Below, piece after piece: positions 44,694 to 53,002 of a stretch of DNA of 64,000 nt (the first letter of the stretch is position 1; each line of letters begins with the position of its first letter). The stretch covers positions 4,278,001 through 4,342,000 of the forward strand of contig NZ_CP182236.1 in the NCBI RefSeq assembly GCF_048077055.1. The letters are read 5' to 3'. This DNA is from Egbenema bharatensis (lineage in GTDB: Bacteria > Cyanobacteriota > Cyanobacteriia > Elainellales > Elainellaceae). The translations under genes and the position numbers were made by a program. The notes beneath the pieces were generated by a model, which had not been told where the DNA came from, ran no database searches, and saw only the letters and a program-made list of their open reading frames with translations.

Positions 44694-46343
44694 TCATCCA
44701 TTGCCCTCTTTCGTCACCAGCATCCAGCCCTCTGCGGTGCCCTTCACCTGAGCGGCTTCCAGGTTTAAATTGGTGAAAGTTGGTTCATCCAACAGGAAAA
44801 AAGGCCGATCGTCTCTTTCCCAGCGGCGATTCAACTGTTGGTTAGAAGCGGGTAGGACGGGGCGATCGCTATAAAAGTTCAGGGAAGGCCGGTTGTGGGG
44901 ATAGGATGTGTAGATGCTTTGCCCGTCTGGTGCGTGTTGCTGAATCAAAGCGGCAACGGGTTTGACGGGGTAGGATTCTGCTAGCTCCCAGACCCAATGG
45001 CTGGACATGACGAACAGCACGAAGGTGAGGTAAGTACCCCAGAGTAAAATCACAACAAACTGCCGATCCTGGGAGAGCACCAGCATTGTGGCCAGGGTCA
45101 TGGTAATTCCCACGGCTGCCAGCACCATTGCCAGACCCAGATCGCGGGGTGATTGCATCCAGCCGAAGTAGACCATACCAGCCCAGGCGGCGATCGACAA
45201 TACGCCAAACCAACTGGCCCAACCGAGGGAATAGGGCAGGGGAGGTTGATAGCGAATCCCAACCCGCTGGCCTCGATTCCAGAGTTCGGTCAACTGGGCC
45301 CCAATCAGTAGGGCAAAGGCGGGATAGAACGGCAACACGTACCAGGGCAGTTTGGTTGTCATCAGAGAAATAACGATCAGGTAGATCACGCCCCAGACGA
45401 TCGCCAATTTAGCCCAACTCAGGGTGCGATTGTCCCAGGCTAATTTTCCAGCCAGGGGTAAAAACAGCAGCCAGGGAGCGGTGTATTTCAGAATTTCCAG
45501 CAGGTAATACCAGGGTGGGCCGGCATTTCCCTCTACTCCTGTCCAGATGCGCTGGAGGGACTGATCTACCAGATTGGTTCCCAAGAACGATGCCCCGTAA
45601 TGCTGCCACTGGGCATAGTACCAGAGGGCCACCGGAGCGACACCAAACATTAGCCCAATCCACAGGTAGGGCAGTCTGAGCAGGCGGGGAGTATCCCAGG
45701 CAATAAAGCCGATCGCAATCGCCACCAGCAAGATGCCCACCATTACGCCCTTCGTCAGGCAAATCAGCCCAAAGCCAATGCCCACCCCCAGGCTATAGCG
45801 GTAGTCCCGACGGGCCCGCAGCAAGCACCAGACCATCAGCAGCATGAAGCAGAGGATTGCCCCATCCAGCATGGCCAGCCGTCCTTGCCGCACCACGGGC
45901 AGCAGGGTGAGATAAACCAGGGCTGAAAACAGGGCAGACGATCGGGGATAGAACACTTCCCGCCCAATGCCGTAGAGGAAGGGCACCGACAGGGCCGTTA
46001 GCATGGCTCCAGGCAACCGGGCCGTCCATTCACTCACGCCACCGATCGCATAGGTGAGGGCAATCAGGCTGTGCACCAGGGTTGGTTTATTAAAATACGG
46101 TTCGCCCCATTGGGTGGGATAGAGCCAGGTTAAGGATTCAAACGGAGCCTGCCAAATTTCGCGGGCCACTTGCGCCACCAAGCCTTCATCCCAATCGCGG
46201 AGCGGCAATTCCCCAAGCTGCACGGTGAAAAGAATCAGGGCGGCAATCCCTAACCCCAGACAAAAGAGCCAATCTTCTCGATAATTGCCTCGTTGCAGCC
46301 GCATTTCTAGCCCGCTAATAATTTGAAATTTCTCGTCATTCAT
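44694..46343 (-). CDS. Family 39 glycosyltransferase (ArnT/PMT-like)
   Basis: 549 residues, about 11-12 predicted membrane helices. The first lumenal loop has LPLRDWDEGLVAQVAREIWQ (the DxE motif) and YFNKPTLVHSLIA, diagnostic of GT39/ArnT-like enzymes using polyprenyl-phosphate sugars. RQGRLAMLDGAILCFMLLMV and LTKGVMVGIL are further family blocks. A soluble C-terminal part ends the protein. Likely glycosylates surface lipids or proteins on the periplasmic side. A sugar ABC permease gene lies upstream on the same strand, 54 bp away. Confidence 0.88.
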   Translation of the reverse strand: MNDEKFQIISGLEMRLQRGNYREDWLFCLGLGIAALILFTVQLGELPLRDWDEGLVAQVAREIWQAPFESLTWLYPTQWGEPYFNKPTLVHSLIALTYAIGGVSEWTARLPGAMLTALSVPFLYGIGREVFYPRSSALFSALVYLTLLPVVRQGRLAMLDGAILCFMLLMVWCLLRARRDYRYSLGVGIGFGLICLTKGVMVGILLVAIAIGFIAWDTPRLLRLPYLWIGLMFGVAPVALWYYAQWQHYGASFLGTNLVDQSLQRIWTGVEGNAGPPWYYLLEILKYTAPWLLFLPLAGKLAWDNRTLSWAKLAIVWGVIYLIVISLMTTKLPWYVLPFYPAFALLIGAQLTELWNRGQRVGIRYQPPLPYSLGWASWFGVLSIAAWAGMVYFGWMQSPRDLGLAMVLAAVGITMTLATMLVLSQDRQFVVILLWGTYLTFVLFVMSSHWVWELAESYPVKPVAALIQQHAPDGQSIYTSYPHNRPSLNFYSDRPVLPASNQQLNRRWERDDRPFFLLDEPTFTNLNLEAAQVKGTAEGWMLVTKEGNG

Positions 46344-46397
46344 ACACCGAATTTCTGCCCTCCAGCAAGGGTAAGGGTAAAGCGATCGACGAATTCC

Positions 46398-47291
46398 TTA
46401 AGAATTTTCCCCAGAGTTTTCTCCAGAGATTTTAAGCTGTACGTACACCAGTACCAGGGTTACAGCCAGTAAAACAGTCGTTACGGCTGCGGCATAGCCA
46501 AAGTCGAACTGAGAAAAGGCCTGGTTGTAGATGTAGAACACCAGTAAGTTGGTTGAATTTAACGGCCCACCCCCTGTCATTACGTACGGTTGCTCGAAGC
46601 TCCGCAGGGTAAAAATCAGGGTGGTAATCAGGGCAAAGATAAAGGTGGGGCGCAGTCCAGGTAACGTGATATGCCAGAAGGTTTGCCATCCCCCTGCCCC
46701 ATCTAATTCTGCGGCCTCATAGCGGCTCACCGGGATGGTTTGCAGTCCTGCCAGAAACACGACTAAGTTGAAGCCAATTTGCTTCCAGGTACTGAGTAAA
46801 ATCAAAACGGGCATTGCCCAGACGGTACTGCCCAGCCAGGGAATCGCCTCAATTCCCAATCCAGCCAATACTGCATTTACCGGGCCATCCGTTTGAAACA
46901 GCCAGCGAAACCCTAACCCCACTGCCACCAAGGAAGTAATTGACGGAATAAAATAAGCTGTCCGCAACAAGCCTCGTAATGCCACCGATCGATTTAACAG
47001 CACGGCTAATCCCAGGGGAATCAGAATGCTGGGAATGACTGTGGCGATCGTAAAGTACACGGTATTTCCTAATACTTGCCAAAAATCCAGGTCGAGCAGT
47101 AGCCGCAAATAGTTCCTGAACCCTACCCCGGTGACTCCGGCACGAGTAAAGCTACCAGTGGTAAAGCTGAGGTAAACCAAATAGGCGATCGGGTACAGCA
47201 CAAACACGCCCAACAAAAGTAAAGCCGGAGCCAAAAACAACCAGGCTTCCAGGGTTTCTCGTTGGGTGTCGTTTAAGGACTTGGTTGGCAT
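46398..47291 (-). CDS. Sugar ABC transporter permease (MalF/UgpA family)
   Basis: 297 residues with six helices. The EAA loop reads EAAELDGAGGWQTFWHITLP followed by GLRPT, the binding site for the ATPase. WLFLAPALLLLGVFVLYPIA and GFRNYLRLLLDLDFWQVLGN are typical for the first permease subunit (MalF/UgpA-like). The partner permease, binding protein and ATPase are absent here. The C-terminus carries a duplicated SGENSGENS. Substrate cannot be inferred. Confidence 0.9.
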   Translation of the reverse strand: MPTKSLNDTQRETLEAWLFLAPALLLLGVFVLYPIAYLVYLSFTTGSFTRAGVTGVGFRNYLRLLLDLDFWQVLGNTVYFTIATVIPSILIPLGLAVLLNRSVALRGLLRTAYFIPSITSLVAVGLGFRWLFQTDGPVNAVLAGLGIEAIPWLGSTVWAMPVLILLSTWKQIGFNLVVFLAGLQTIPVSRYEAAELDGAGGWQTFWHITLPGLRPTFIFALITTLIFTLRSFEQPYVMTGGGPLNSTNLLVFYIYNQAFSQFDFGYAAAVTTVLLAVTLVLVYVQLKISGENSGENS

Positions 47292-47392
47292 AGCAAAAAG
47301 AGGGCATTAACGGACAAGGATACGCGATCGAGATGGGCGATCTGGAACAGTGAGATTACGGAGGTTGAGGGTAGGGGTGGGTGGATCGGAAG

Positions 47393-47527
47393 GGAGTATG
47401 TCACGTTTGCAAGTCTGACCCTCATCCCCCAACCCCTTCTCCCACAGGGAGAAGGGGAGCCGGATTGAAGTCCCTCTCCCTTTGGGAGAGGGATTTAGGG
47501 TGAGGGCGACACAAGTGACATGTTCCC
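47393..47527. mobile_element. MITE-like element, complete copy (family R6)
   Basis: Left end TATGTCACGTTTGCAAGTCT and right end ACACAAGTGACATG are imperfect inverted repeats. The centre has CTTCTCCCACAGGGAGAAG and CCCTCTCCCTTTGGGAGAGG hairpins, a style common in cyanobacterial genomes. With 44355-44417 it flanks the GT39 and permease genes as direct repeats. Confidence 0.65.
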
Positions 47528-47692
47528 GTGCCTCATTGATCAGAGTGCCTTGAGCGATCGCAAAACTGTAAACCAGAACACCCTTTGCCCAAAAATCATC
47601 TTGCCCAAACAACATCTTGTCCAAAAAATCATTTTGCGTTTTGAATCGTTTAGGTGATACCGTGATCGATCGCAATCTGTTTCTGAGCTGCC

Positions 47693-48346
47693 ATGTCTCC
47701 TGATGTCTCTTCCCCTGAAACCGCCAGCCTGATGTCGCCCAGGGTGTCGTTGCCCGTATCAACCCACCAAAATTCAGCACCCCTCAAGTTAGGCATTATG
47801 GCCTCTGGAAGCGGCAGCAACTTTGAATGTATTGCCCAGGCGATCGCCAGTGGTGAATTGAATGCGCAAATTCAGGTGATGGTGTATAACCGACCGGAGG
47901 CAAAGGCGGCAGACAGAGCCGATCGTCTGGGAATTTCCAGGGTGTTGTTAAACCACAGGGATTATCCCAGCCGCGAGGCCCTGGATGGGGCGATCGTTTC
48001 GGTCATGCAGGAGCATCAGGTGGACTGGATCATTATGGCAGGTTGGATGCGCGTCGTCACGCAGGTCTTAATCCAGGCATTTCCTAGACGAATGCTGAAT
48101 ATTCATCCCAGCCTTTTACCCAGTTTTCCGGGAGTCAGAGCGGTGGAGCAGGCCCTGGCGGCAGGCGTGAAGGTGGCAGGCTGTACGGTGCATTATGTGG
48201 AACTGGAGGTGGACAGCGGCCCAATCATTATTCAGGCGGCGGTTCCGGTATTGCCCGATGATACGGCGGAAACGCTCCATGCTCGGATTCAGGTGCAGGA
48301 ACATTTGATTTATCCCAGGGGAATTGCGTTGGCGGCGGGGGGATAG
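47693..48346 (+). CDS. purN: Phosphoribosylglycinamide formyltransferase
   Basis: 217 residues. KLGIMASGSGSNFECIAQAI binds the substrate phosphate. WIIMAGWMRVVTQVLIQAFP, NIHPSLLPSFPG (catalytic Asn/His) and HYVELEVDSGPIIIQ (catalytic Asp) are the GART motifs in order. It transfers formyl from 10-formyl-tetrahydrofolate to GAR in purine synthesis. The first about 30 residues are a Ser/Thr/Pro-rich extension; the start could be the internal ATG at 47732. A minisatellite begins right after the stop. Confidence 0.94.
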   Translation: MSPDVSSPETASLMSPRVSLPVSTHQNSAPLKLGIMASGSGSNFECIAQAIASGELNAQIQVMVYNRPEAKAADRADRLGISRVLLNHRDYPSREALDGAIVSVMQEHQVDWIIMAGWMRVVTQVLIQAFPRRMLNIHPSLLPSFPGVRAVEQALAAGVKVAGCTVHYVELEVDSGPIIIQAAVPVLPDDTAETLHARIQVQEHLIYPRGIALAAGG

Positions 48347-48348
48347 GG

Positions 48349-48656
48349 CGATCGGGTTTTGGGGTGGGGTTGGGGTTCCAATGCCAACATCGGTGTCGGG
48401 GTTTTGGGTTGGGTATGGGCGATCGGGTTTTGGGTTGGGGTTTCAATGCCAATATCGGTGTCGGGGTTTCGCGTTGGGTAGGGGCGATCGGGTTGGGCGA
48501 TCGGGTTGGGGTTTCAATGCCAATATCGGTGTTGGGGTTTCGCGTTGGGTTGGGCGATCGGGTTTTGGGTTGGGTTGGTTAGGGCGATCGGGTTAGGCGA
48601 TCGGGTTTTGGGTTGGGGTTTCAATGCCAATATCGGTGTCGGGGTTTCGCGTGGGG
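48349..48656 (+). repeat. Minisatellite of imperfect 60-75 bp units with HIP-like cores
   Basis: About four units, each containing GGGCGATCGGGTTTTGGGTT, GGGGTTTCAATGCCAATATC, GGTGTCGGGGTTTCGCG. Units vary by loss or gain of the GGGCGATCGGGTT block. Open frames across it are only products of the G-rich repeat. The strand is strongly G/T-rich and could form G-quadruplexes. Confidence 0.8.
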
Positions 48657-48726
48657 TAGGGGCGAAGCATTTGCGGCAAGCGTATGGGACAACACCCCAA
48701 TTTTTTACGCAAATGCTTCGCCCCTA
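48657..48726. repeat. Long inverted repeat, 19-bp perfect arms
   Basis: TAGGGGCGAAGCATTTGCG (48657-48675) and its exact reverse complement (48708-48726) around a 32-nt loop. The motif is a widespread cyanobacterial intergenic repeat as far as I recall. It lies between purN and pilA, which converge here, and may end their transcripts. Confidence 0.8.
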
Positions 48727-48874
48727 CGGGTGGGAATTGGACGACAATGGTTCGTGGGTTCATGGGTTCATGGTTCAAATGATTGATGTCAAAAAAAATA
48801 CCAGGCAGGAAACCCCACCTGGCAATTGAAAATTGGATTGTATCAGTCAGACGAAACTACTCAGGCGAGGCTGG

Positions 48875-49375
48875 TTACAGCTTCTTCCAACCACCACCGC
48901 AAGTTTCTCCATCAGTGGGCTGAACCACAGTATCGCCTACACCAGGAGCTTCGCAAGTGACTGCACGGGTTTGACCATCAGTATTGATGAATACACCACC
49001 AGAGTAGGAGCGCAGGCCTTTCGCGTCTAGGGACTTAGCAGCAACAATGCCCTTTTCTGCATCAGAAACTGGGATAGTGTATTCATAGCTGTTGGTTGTA
49101 TCGGGTAAACCTACTTCCAGGTTGTCGAAGGTATTTGCAAACACGTTGCTCTCAATCCGGTAAGCCTGTTGAGCACGGTTGACGGAACCCACATAGCTCT
49201 TCGCTTCAGATTGCTTCGCTTTTGCAGCCTGGTTTAAGAAGGAAGGAAGCGCGATCGCAGCCAGAATACCGATGATGATGATTACAACCAACAGTTCAAT
49301 CAGCGTGAAGCCCTTCTCGGACTTGTTGCGGCGGATCATGTGCTGAAGGAACTTTGCTTTAAATTCAGATTTCAT
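48875..49375 (-). CDS. pilA: Type IV major-pilin-like protein PilA
   Basis: 166 residues from ATG 49375, with AAGGAG about 9 nt upstream. Prepilin leader ends in G22|F23 (SEKGFTLIELLVVIIIIGIL) with Glu at +5, followed by LPSFLNQAAKAKQSEAKSYV and GSVNRAQQAYRIESNVFANT, matching cyanobacterial PilA1. C-terminal cysteines (VTCEAPG and ETCGGGW) probably form the D-loop disulfide. Processed by PilD, assembled into type IV pili for motility, adhesion and DNA uptake. comEC near the window end would act in the same uptake pathway. Confidence 0.93.
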   Translation of the reverse strand: MKSEFKAKFLQHMIRRNKSEKGFTLIELLVVIIIIGILAAIALPSFLNQAAKAKQSEAKSYVGSVNRAQQAYRIESNVFANTFDNLEVGLPDTTNSYEYTIPVSDAEKGIVAAKSLDAKGLRSYSGGVFINTDGQTRAVTCEAPGVGDTVVQPTDGETCGGGWKKL

Positions 49376-49564
49376 GGGATGTACTCCTTGAGTTGCGGGA
49401 TTTGTGTGTGGATTTCTAACTCCTGAAGATAACTTACCCACCGTTTTCAACTTTCATATCACCCCCCCAAATTTTTTTTTGCGATTCCTACCCAGGAGCA
49501 TTTGTATCATTTGAGGCAGGCTGAAGGGTGGGAGTGTCAGTGAATGTAAGCAAAGCAGTTCAGG
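49376..49564. promoter_or_regulatory. pilA: Upstream/leader region of pilA
   Basis: 189 bp without a gene. Includes an A-run followed by G-run (AAAAAAAAATTTGGGGGGG on the minus strand) and a long untranslated leader before the ribosome site. No specific promoter can be assigned with confidence. Confidence 0.35.
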
Positions 49565-49702
49565 TCAATCCGTTTCACCAAATGACTCAATATGAAATTT
49601 GAGAGCCGATCGAACATCTGCCAGGGCTGCTTCATAGGTGTCTCCCTCGCCTACGACCACGCCTTCCACTCCCAGAGGATAAGCAACATAATTGAAAAGG
49701 TT
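49565..49702 (-). pseudogene. HicB-like antitoxin remnant (5' truncated)
   Basis: The minus-strand frame LFNYVAYPLGVEGVVVGEGD, TYEAALADVRSALKFHIESF ends with TGA at 49565-49567. This is the pattern of short HicB-type partial-RNase-H antitoxins (Y-P-x-G-V-G-E-G-x-T-x-x-E-A). No start codon lies in frame upstream, and no HicA toxin is seen. Probably the last about 45 codons of a decayed antitoxin. Confidence 0.5.
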
Positions 49703-49737
49703 AGACTGATTACCTACAGACTGGTCGGAGGTGCAGC

Positions 49738-50106
49738 ATGGTGCAAACGGTTTCAGCCGATCGAGTCACACTTTATCAGCTAGAAGAAAAGTTTGGCTTA
49801 CAGGCGATCGAGTCGGATGCAGCATTTCCAGAATGGCGGCAGGATCTACCAGAGCTAACGCTTTCTGAGCAACAACGGCTCGATCGGGTACGAGAAGCAT
49901 TCAATAATCTGGCACGGCGATCGGTTTTAGAAAACACAGTTAAACTGGCGGTTATTGCACCCCTACTGGATCTGGCAACATTCTTTTTGCCTCCCTTCTA
50001 TGTCAGCATCGAGGATGAAGTGGAGGTAGTGGCTCAGGCAGGGGAGTTCACTGTACGGGGACGGATGGATGTGCTGGTGCTGGCGGAGCTGGTAGCGATC
50101 GGATGA
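49738..50106 (+). pseudogene. 3'-truncated PD-(D/E)XK-like gene
   Basis: 122 codons. LTLSEQQRLDRVREAFNNLA, ENTVKLAVIAPLLDLATFFL and RGRMDVLVL align with the first half of the intact gene at 57025-57678. The catalytic half (LVIESKQS in the paralogue) is missing: after VLVLAELVAIG a stop appears at 50104-50106. It therefore lacks the predicted active site. The adjacent HicB remnant points to a region of decayed defence genes. Confidence 0.65.
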
Positions 50107-50146
50107 ATTGTCGAAGCTTTTTAGCCCAATGCTATGCACCTCCTGA

Positions 50147-50698
50147 TCATGCATCCAGTGAAGGAACATTGGGAAAGTCAAACAATCGGCTGATGGGAAC
50201 CGTGAAACCTGGAATGACTGCTTCTCCCGACAATTCATCTCCTGGTAATAGCCGTTGCAGCTTCAGGCCATCCTGCAATCGATACACATCAACCGCTTGA
50301 ATTGCTGGATGAACCACCCACACCAGCCGCACGCCCGATCGCTGGTATTGCAGAATTTTCTTGTCTACTTCTGACGCATCATCCCCTTTAGACAAAACCT
50401 CTACCGCCAAATCCGGGGCAAAGTTAGCATTTTGATCAATTCGATCGGGCAGTCGATCGCGGCTGACAAAGGATAAGTCAGGGAAGCGAGTCGGTCGCTC
50501 TCCCACAAACTGATAGGTGGTTTGGGAGTTACAAACCAGTCCCAGACGGTGTTCTTCCACGTAAGTATCCAAATACCGCCCCAAGCGAATGCCGATCGCG
50601 CCATGTTCCAGGCTGGGTTCTAGACTGGGCATTTCTACCAGTTCCTCATCCTCAAATCCCGGCTCCAGGAAATTAGAGACCTCTTGCGCCTGAGTCAT
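50147..50698 (-). CDS. Uma2-family (DUF820) endonuclease-like protein
   Basis: 183 residues with the classic short Uma2 layout: HGAIGIRLGRYLDTYVEEHR, RFPDLSFVSRDRLP, FAPDLAVEVLSKGDDASEVD (core D, E and S/D residues) and YQRSGVRLVWVVHPAIQAVD. It lacks the coiled-coil tail of the other two copies in this window. Predicted nuclease fold, biological role unknown; often spread with mobile DNA. Confidence 0.88.
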   Translation of the reverse strand: MTQAQEVSNFLEPGFEDEELVEMPSLEPSLEHGAIGIRLGRYLDTYVEEHRLGLVCNSQTTYQFVGERPTRFPDLSFVSRDRLPDRIDQNANFAPDLAVEVLSKGDDASEVDKKILQYQRSGVRLVWVVHPAIQAVDVYRLQDGLKLQRLLPGDELSGEAVIPGFTVPISRLFDFPNVPSLDA

Positions 50699-50823
50699 CG
50701 ATCGTCCCTCGTGGAGTAATGGTCGCCTGCTAACTTTATTCTAGTTTTGCCAAATTCTAGTTTTGCAAAAATCCCGTTGTCAGCTTTCGATCGCCGCTCT
50801 AATCAAGTTTCCACCCGCTGCAA

Positions 50824-52206
50824 TTAATTGAGGAGGTTCTTATAGATTGTCCCATCCTTCATAATCACCACAAAATTATTGCTTGGGTCTGCAACTAACT
50901 GAATATTTTCCAACGGGTTGCCGTTGACCAGCAGCAAATCTGCCAAGGCTCCTTCTTCCACTACCCCCAACTTTCCAGGATAGGGATTGCGGGGGCCAGA
51001 CAACGCCAGTAATTCAGCATTGGTACTCGTTGCCATCCTCAGCACCTCCGCCGGAGTATACCAGCGCACCATCTTTGCCAGTTTTGCCCCCTGACGCGCC
51101 GCTCCCTGAGCACTGTACAGGTTATCCGTTCCCCAGGCCGTTTTGATGTTGTATCTTTTCGCCAGTTCATAAGCGTTATCCGTTCCGGCTGCCACCTGCA
51201 ATTGACTCGCCCGATTGCTGGAACCTTCCGGGTAGGGGTTGGCATCTTCATCATCCAGGAACGGCTGCATACTCAGCCAGACATCATTTGCCGCGATCAA
51301 CTGAGCGGTTTCCTCATCCATCAGTTGCCCATGTTCAATGCTTTTCACCCCCGCCCGAATTGCCGTCTGAATCGCTCTGGGTGTATAGGCATGGACGGCA
51401 ACGTAGGTATTCCAATTTTCAGCCGCCTCTACAGCCGCTCTAAACTCAGCTTCGGTGTACTGGCTGACATCAATCGGGTCATAGTCCGACGCGACACCTC
51501 CCCCTGCCGCCAGCTTAATTTGGGTCGCCCCCCGCATCAGTTGCTCACGGGTACTGCGAAGCACTTCATCGACTCCATCGGCGATCGCACTCACACCAAA
51601 CCTTTCTGCCGGGCTGAGTTCCGAAGTGGGGGTTCTGGGTAATTCATCCAGTCCCCGAAAATCCCCATGACCGCCCGTTTGCGAAATCATTGCCCCAGCG
51701 GGCGAGATGCGGGGCCCGATCACATCCCCCCGATCGATCGATCGCTTGAGCTGAAACACCGGCCCAGCCAGATCACGGGCACTGGTAAACCCCCGCATTA
51801 GCATCGCTGTTGCATTCTCTCCTGCCTGGCGAAACAGGATCTCTGGGGAGGCACTGCCCGCTAATAGCTCCTCAGGGGAACTCGTCTCCATAAACAGGTG
51901 AACATGGGCATCAATCAGTCCGGGCATCAGCACCCGCCCGTCGCCGTTAATCCGGGTGACGTTCCCTTGGGCAGGAATCGACTCAGTAGAAATGGTTTGA
52001 ATTTCGTTGCCAACGACTAATACATTGGAGGGGGCAGACAGTTGCTCAGAAGTGCCGTCAAAAATTCGCACATTTTCAAATAGGACGCTAGATGCCTGAT
52101 TTGAGATGCCGGGGGATACTTGACCTTGAGCAAATCCCGTTTGGGTAAATAATCCCATTAGTAGTACTAGCAGAGTCCCGAAAACGATCGAGTAACGTAA
52201 TCGCAT
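50824..52206 (-). CDS. Secreted amidohydrolase (imidazolonepropionase/prolidase-like)
   Basis: 460 residues from ATG 52206. A Sec signal (YSIVFGTLLVLLMGLFTQTG-FAQG) precedes the amidohydrolase barrel. Metal ligands include HVH in MPGLIDAHVHLFME, HAYTP (VAVHAYTP), SIEHGQLMD and the Asp in TAWGTDN. The carbamylated Lys is probably in TQIKLAAGGGV. KLGVVEEGALADLLLVNGNP closes the small beta domain. Relatives hydrolyse Xaa-Pro or other cyclic amide bonds; an exported peptidase or amidase is likely. ATG 52206 places the hydrophobic signal at the N-terminus, unlike the upstream ATG 52257. Confidence 0.88.
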   Translation of the reverse strand: MRLRYSIVFGTLLVLLMGLFTQTGFAQGQVSPGISNQASSVLFENVRIFDGTSEQLSAPSNVLVVGNEIQTISTESIPAQGNVTRINGDGRVLMPGLIDAHVHLFMETSSPEELLAGSASPEILFRQAGENATAMLMRGFTSARDLAGPVFQLKRSIDRGDVIGPRISPAGAMISQTGGHGDFRGLDELPRTPTSELSPAERFGVSAIADGVDEVLRSTREQLMRGATQIKLAAGGGVASDYDPIDVSQYTEAEFRAAVEAAENWNTYVAVHAYTPRAIQTAIRAGVKSIEHGQLMDEETAQLIAANDVWLSMQPFLDDEDANPYPEGSSNRASQLQVAAGTDNAYELAKRYNIKTAWGTDNLYSAQGAARQGAKLAKMVRWYTPAEVLRMATSTNAELLALSGPRNPYPGKLGVVEEGALADLLLVNGNPLENIQLVADPSNNFVVIMKDGTIYKNLLN

Positions 52207-53002
52207 ATGCAAATTTCCACGGTAGCAATGAACAAAAAGGGCGATCGGAACTATCAAACGGAACTATCAAACGGCAATGTCTTTGAAGATCTTAATCAGC
52301 CGATCGCAGGTTTTAGGATTACGAGATCGAACCATGTCATCTCCAATAATTCTTACCTGAAATTCTTGATCTTCTATGAAGATCTGGATAGCTATCCAGG
52401 CAGTTCGTTCAACATAGTTATTTCAGCGATGAACAATTGATCGCTGAGCAGTGAAAATCAGTACACAACGCCAACCTGATCCGATGTCGATCGCCTTATT
52501 TTGCTCACAGTCCAACCCGCATTGGCAAGCAAACTTTCCTTAGAGACAGGATTCCACAACTGCTTCAGGATGCTCTCCACTGGACTGTTTGTAATGGTTC
52601 ATTAAAAAACTTGTTAAAGAAAAAATTATAAGCAAAATCATAACTCAAGGTCAGTATAAGCCAGCCCTGTAGCGCAGTTGAGGGACAAAACGTTTTTTAA
52701 TCATTTTTTAATGAAAAAATCAGCGTACTTTGATGCAGGACTTGAAAACAAATGAAAGTTTGTGGTAAGGTTTCCGTGACTTCAGGGATTGATCAGCCTC
52801 AGTAATCAACGGCAACTTGAGCGGCTCTTTAAAGTTTTTTTGCTATTTGTATCGATTGGTTCGGTGCTAAAGTTTGGTGTCAGGCAAAATGAGAAGATGC
52901 AAGGCGAGTTTTGGAAACTATGCTTGAGGCAGGAATCAGAGCTTGAGGCAGGAATCAGAGAAAGTAGGAATAAAAAATATTTGACATGATGTAAATTCAA
53001 TT
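52207..53002. other. 796-bp intergenic region
   Basis: Between divergent genes. Contains a direct repeat of CGGAACTATCAAA (about 52246-52272), AT-rich tracts at 52610-52720 with TTTTTTAATCATTTTTTAAT, and a duplicated GAGGCAGGAATCAGAG (52925-52960). Open frames here have poor coding character. Likely carries the promoters of both flanking genes. Confidence 0.45.

Noticed and set aside
48324..48829. Several open frames in the minisatellite
   Set aside because: Products are translations of the G-rich repeat units without any protein-like pattern.
52789..52989. 66-codon frame upstream of the barrel gene
   Set aside because: Contains a duplicated 18-bp segment, no good start signal and no family resemblance.
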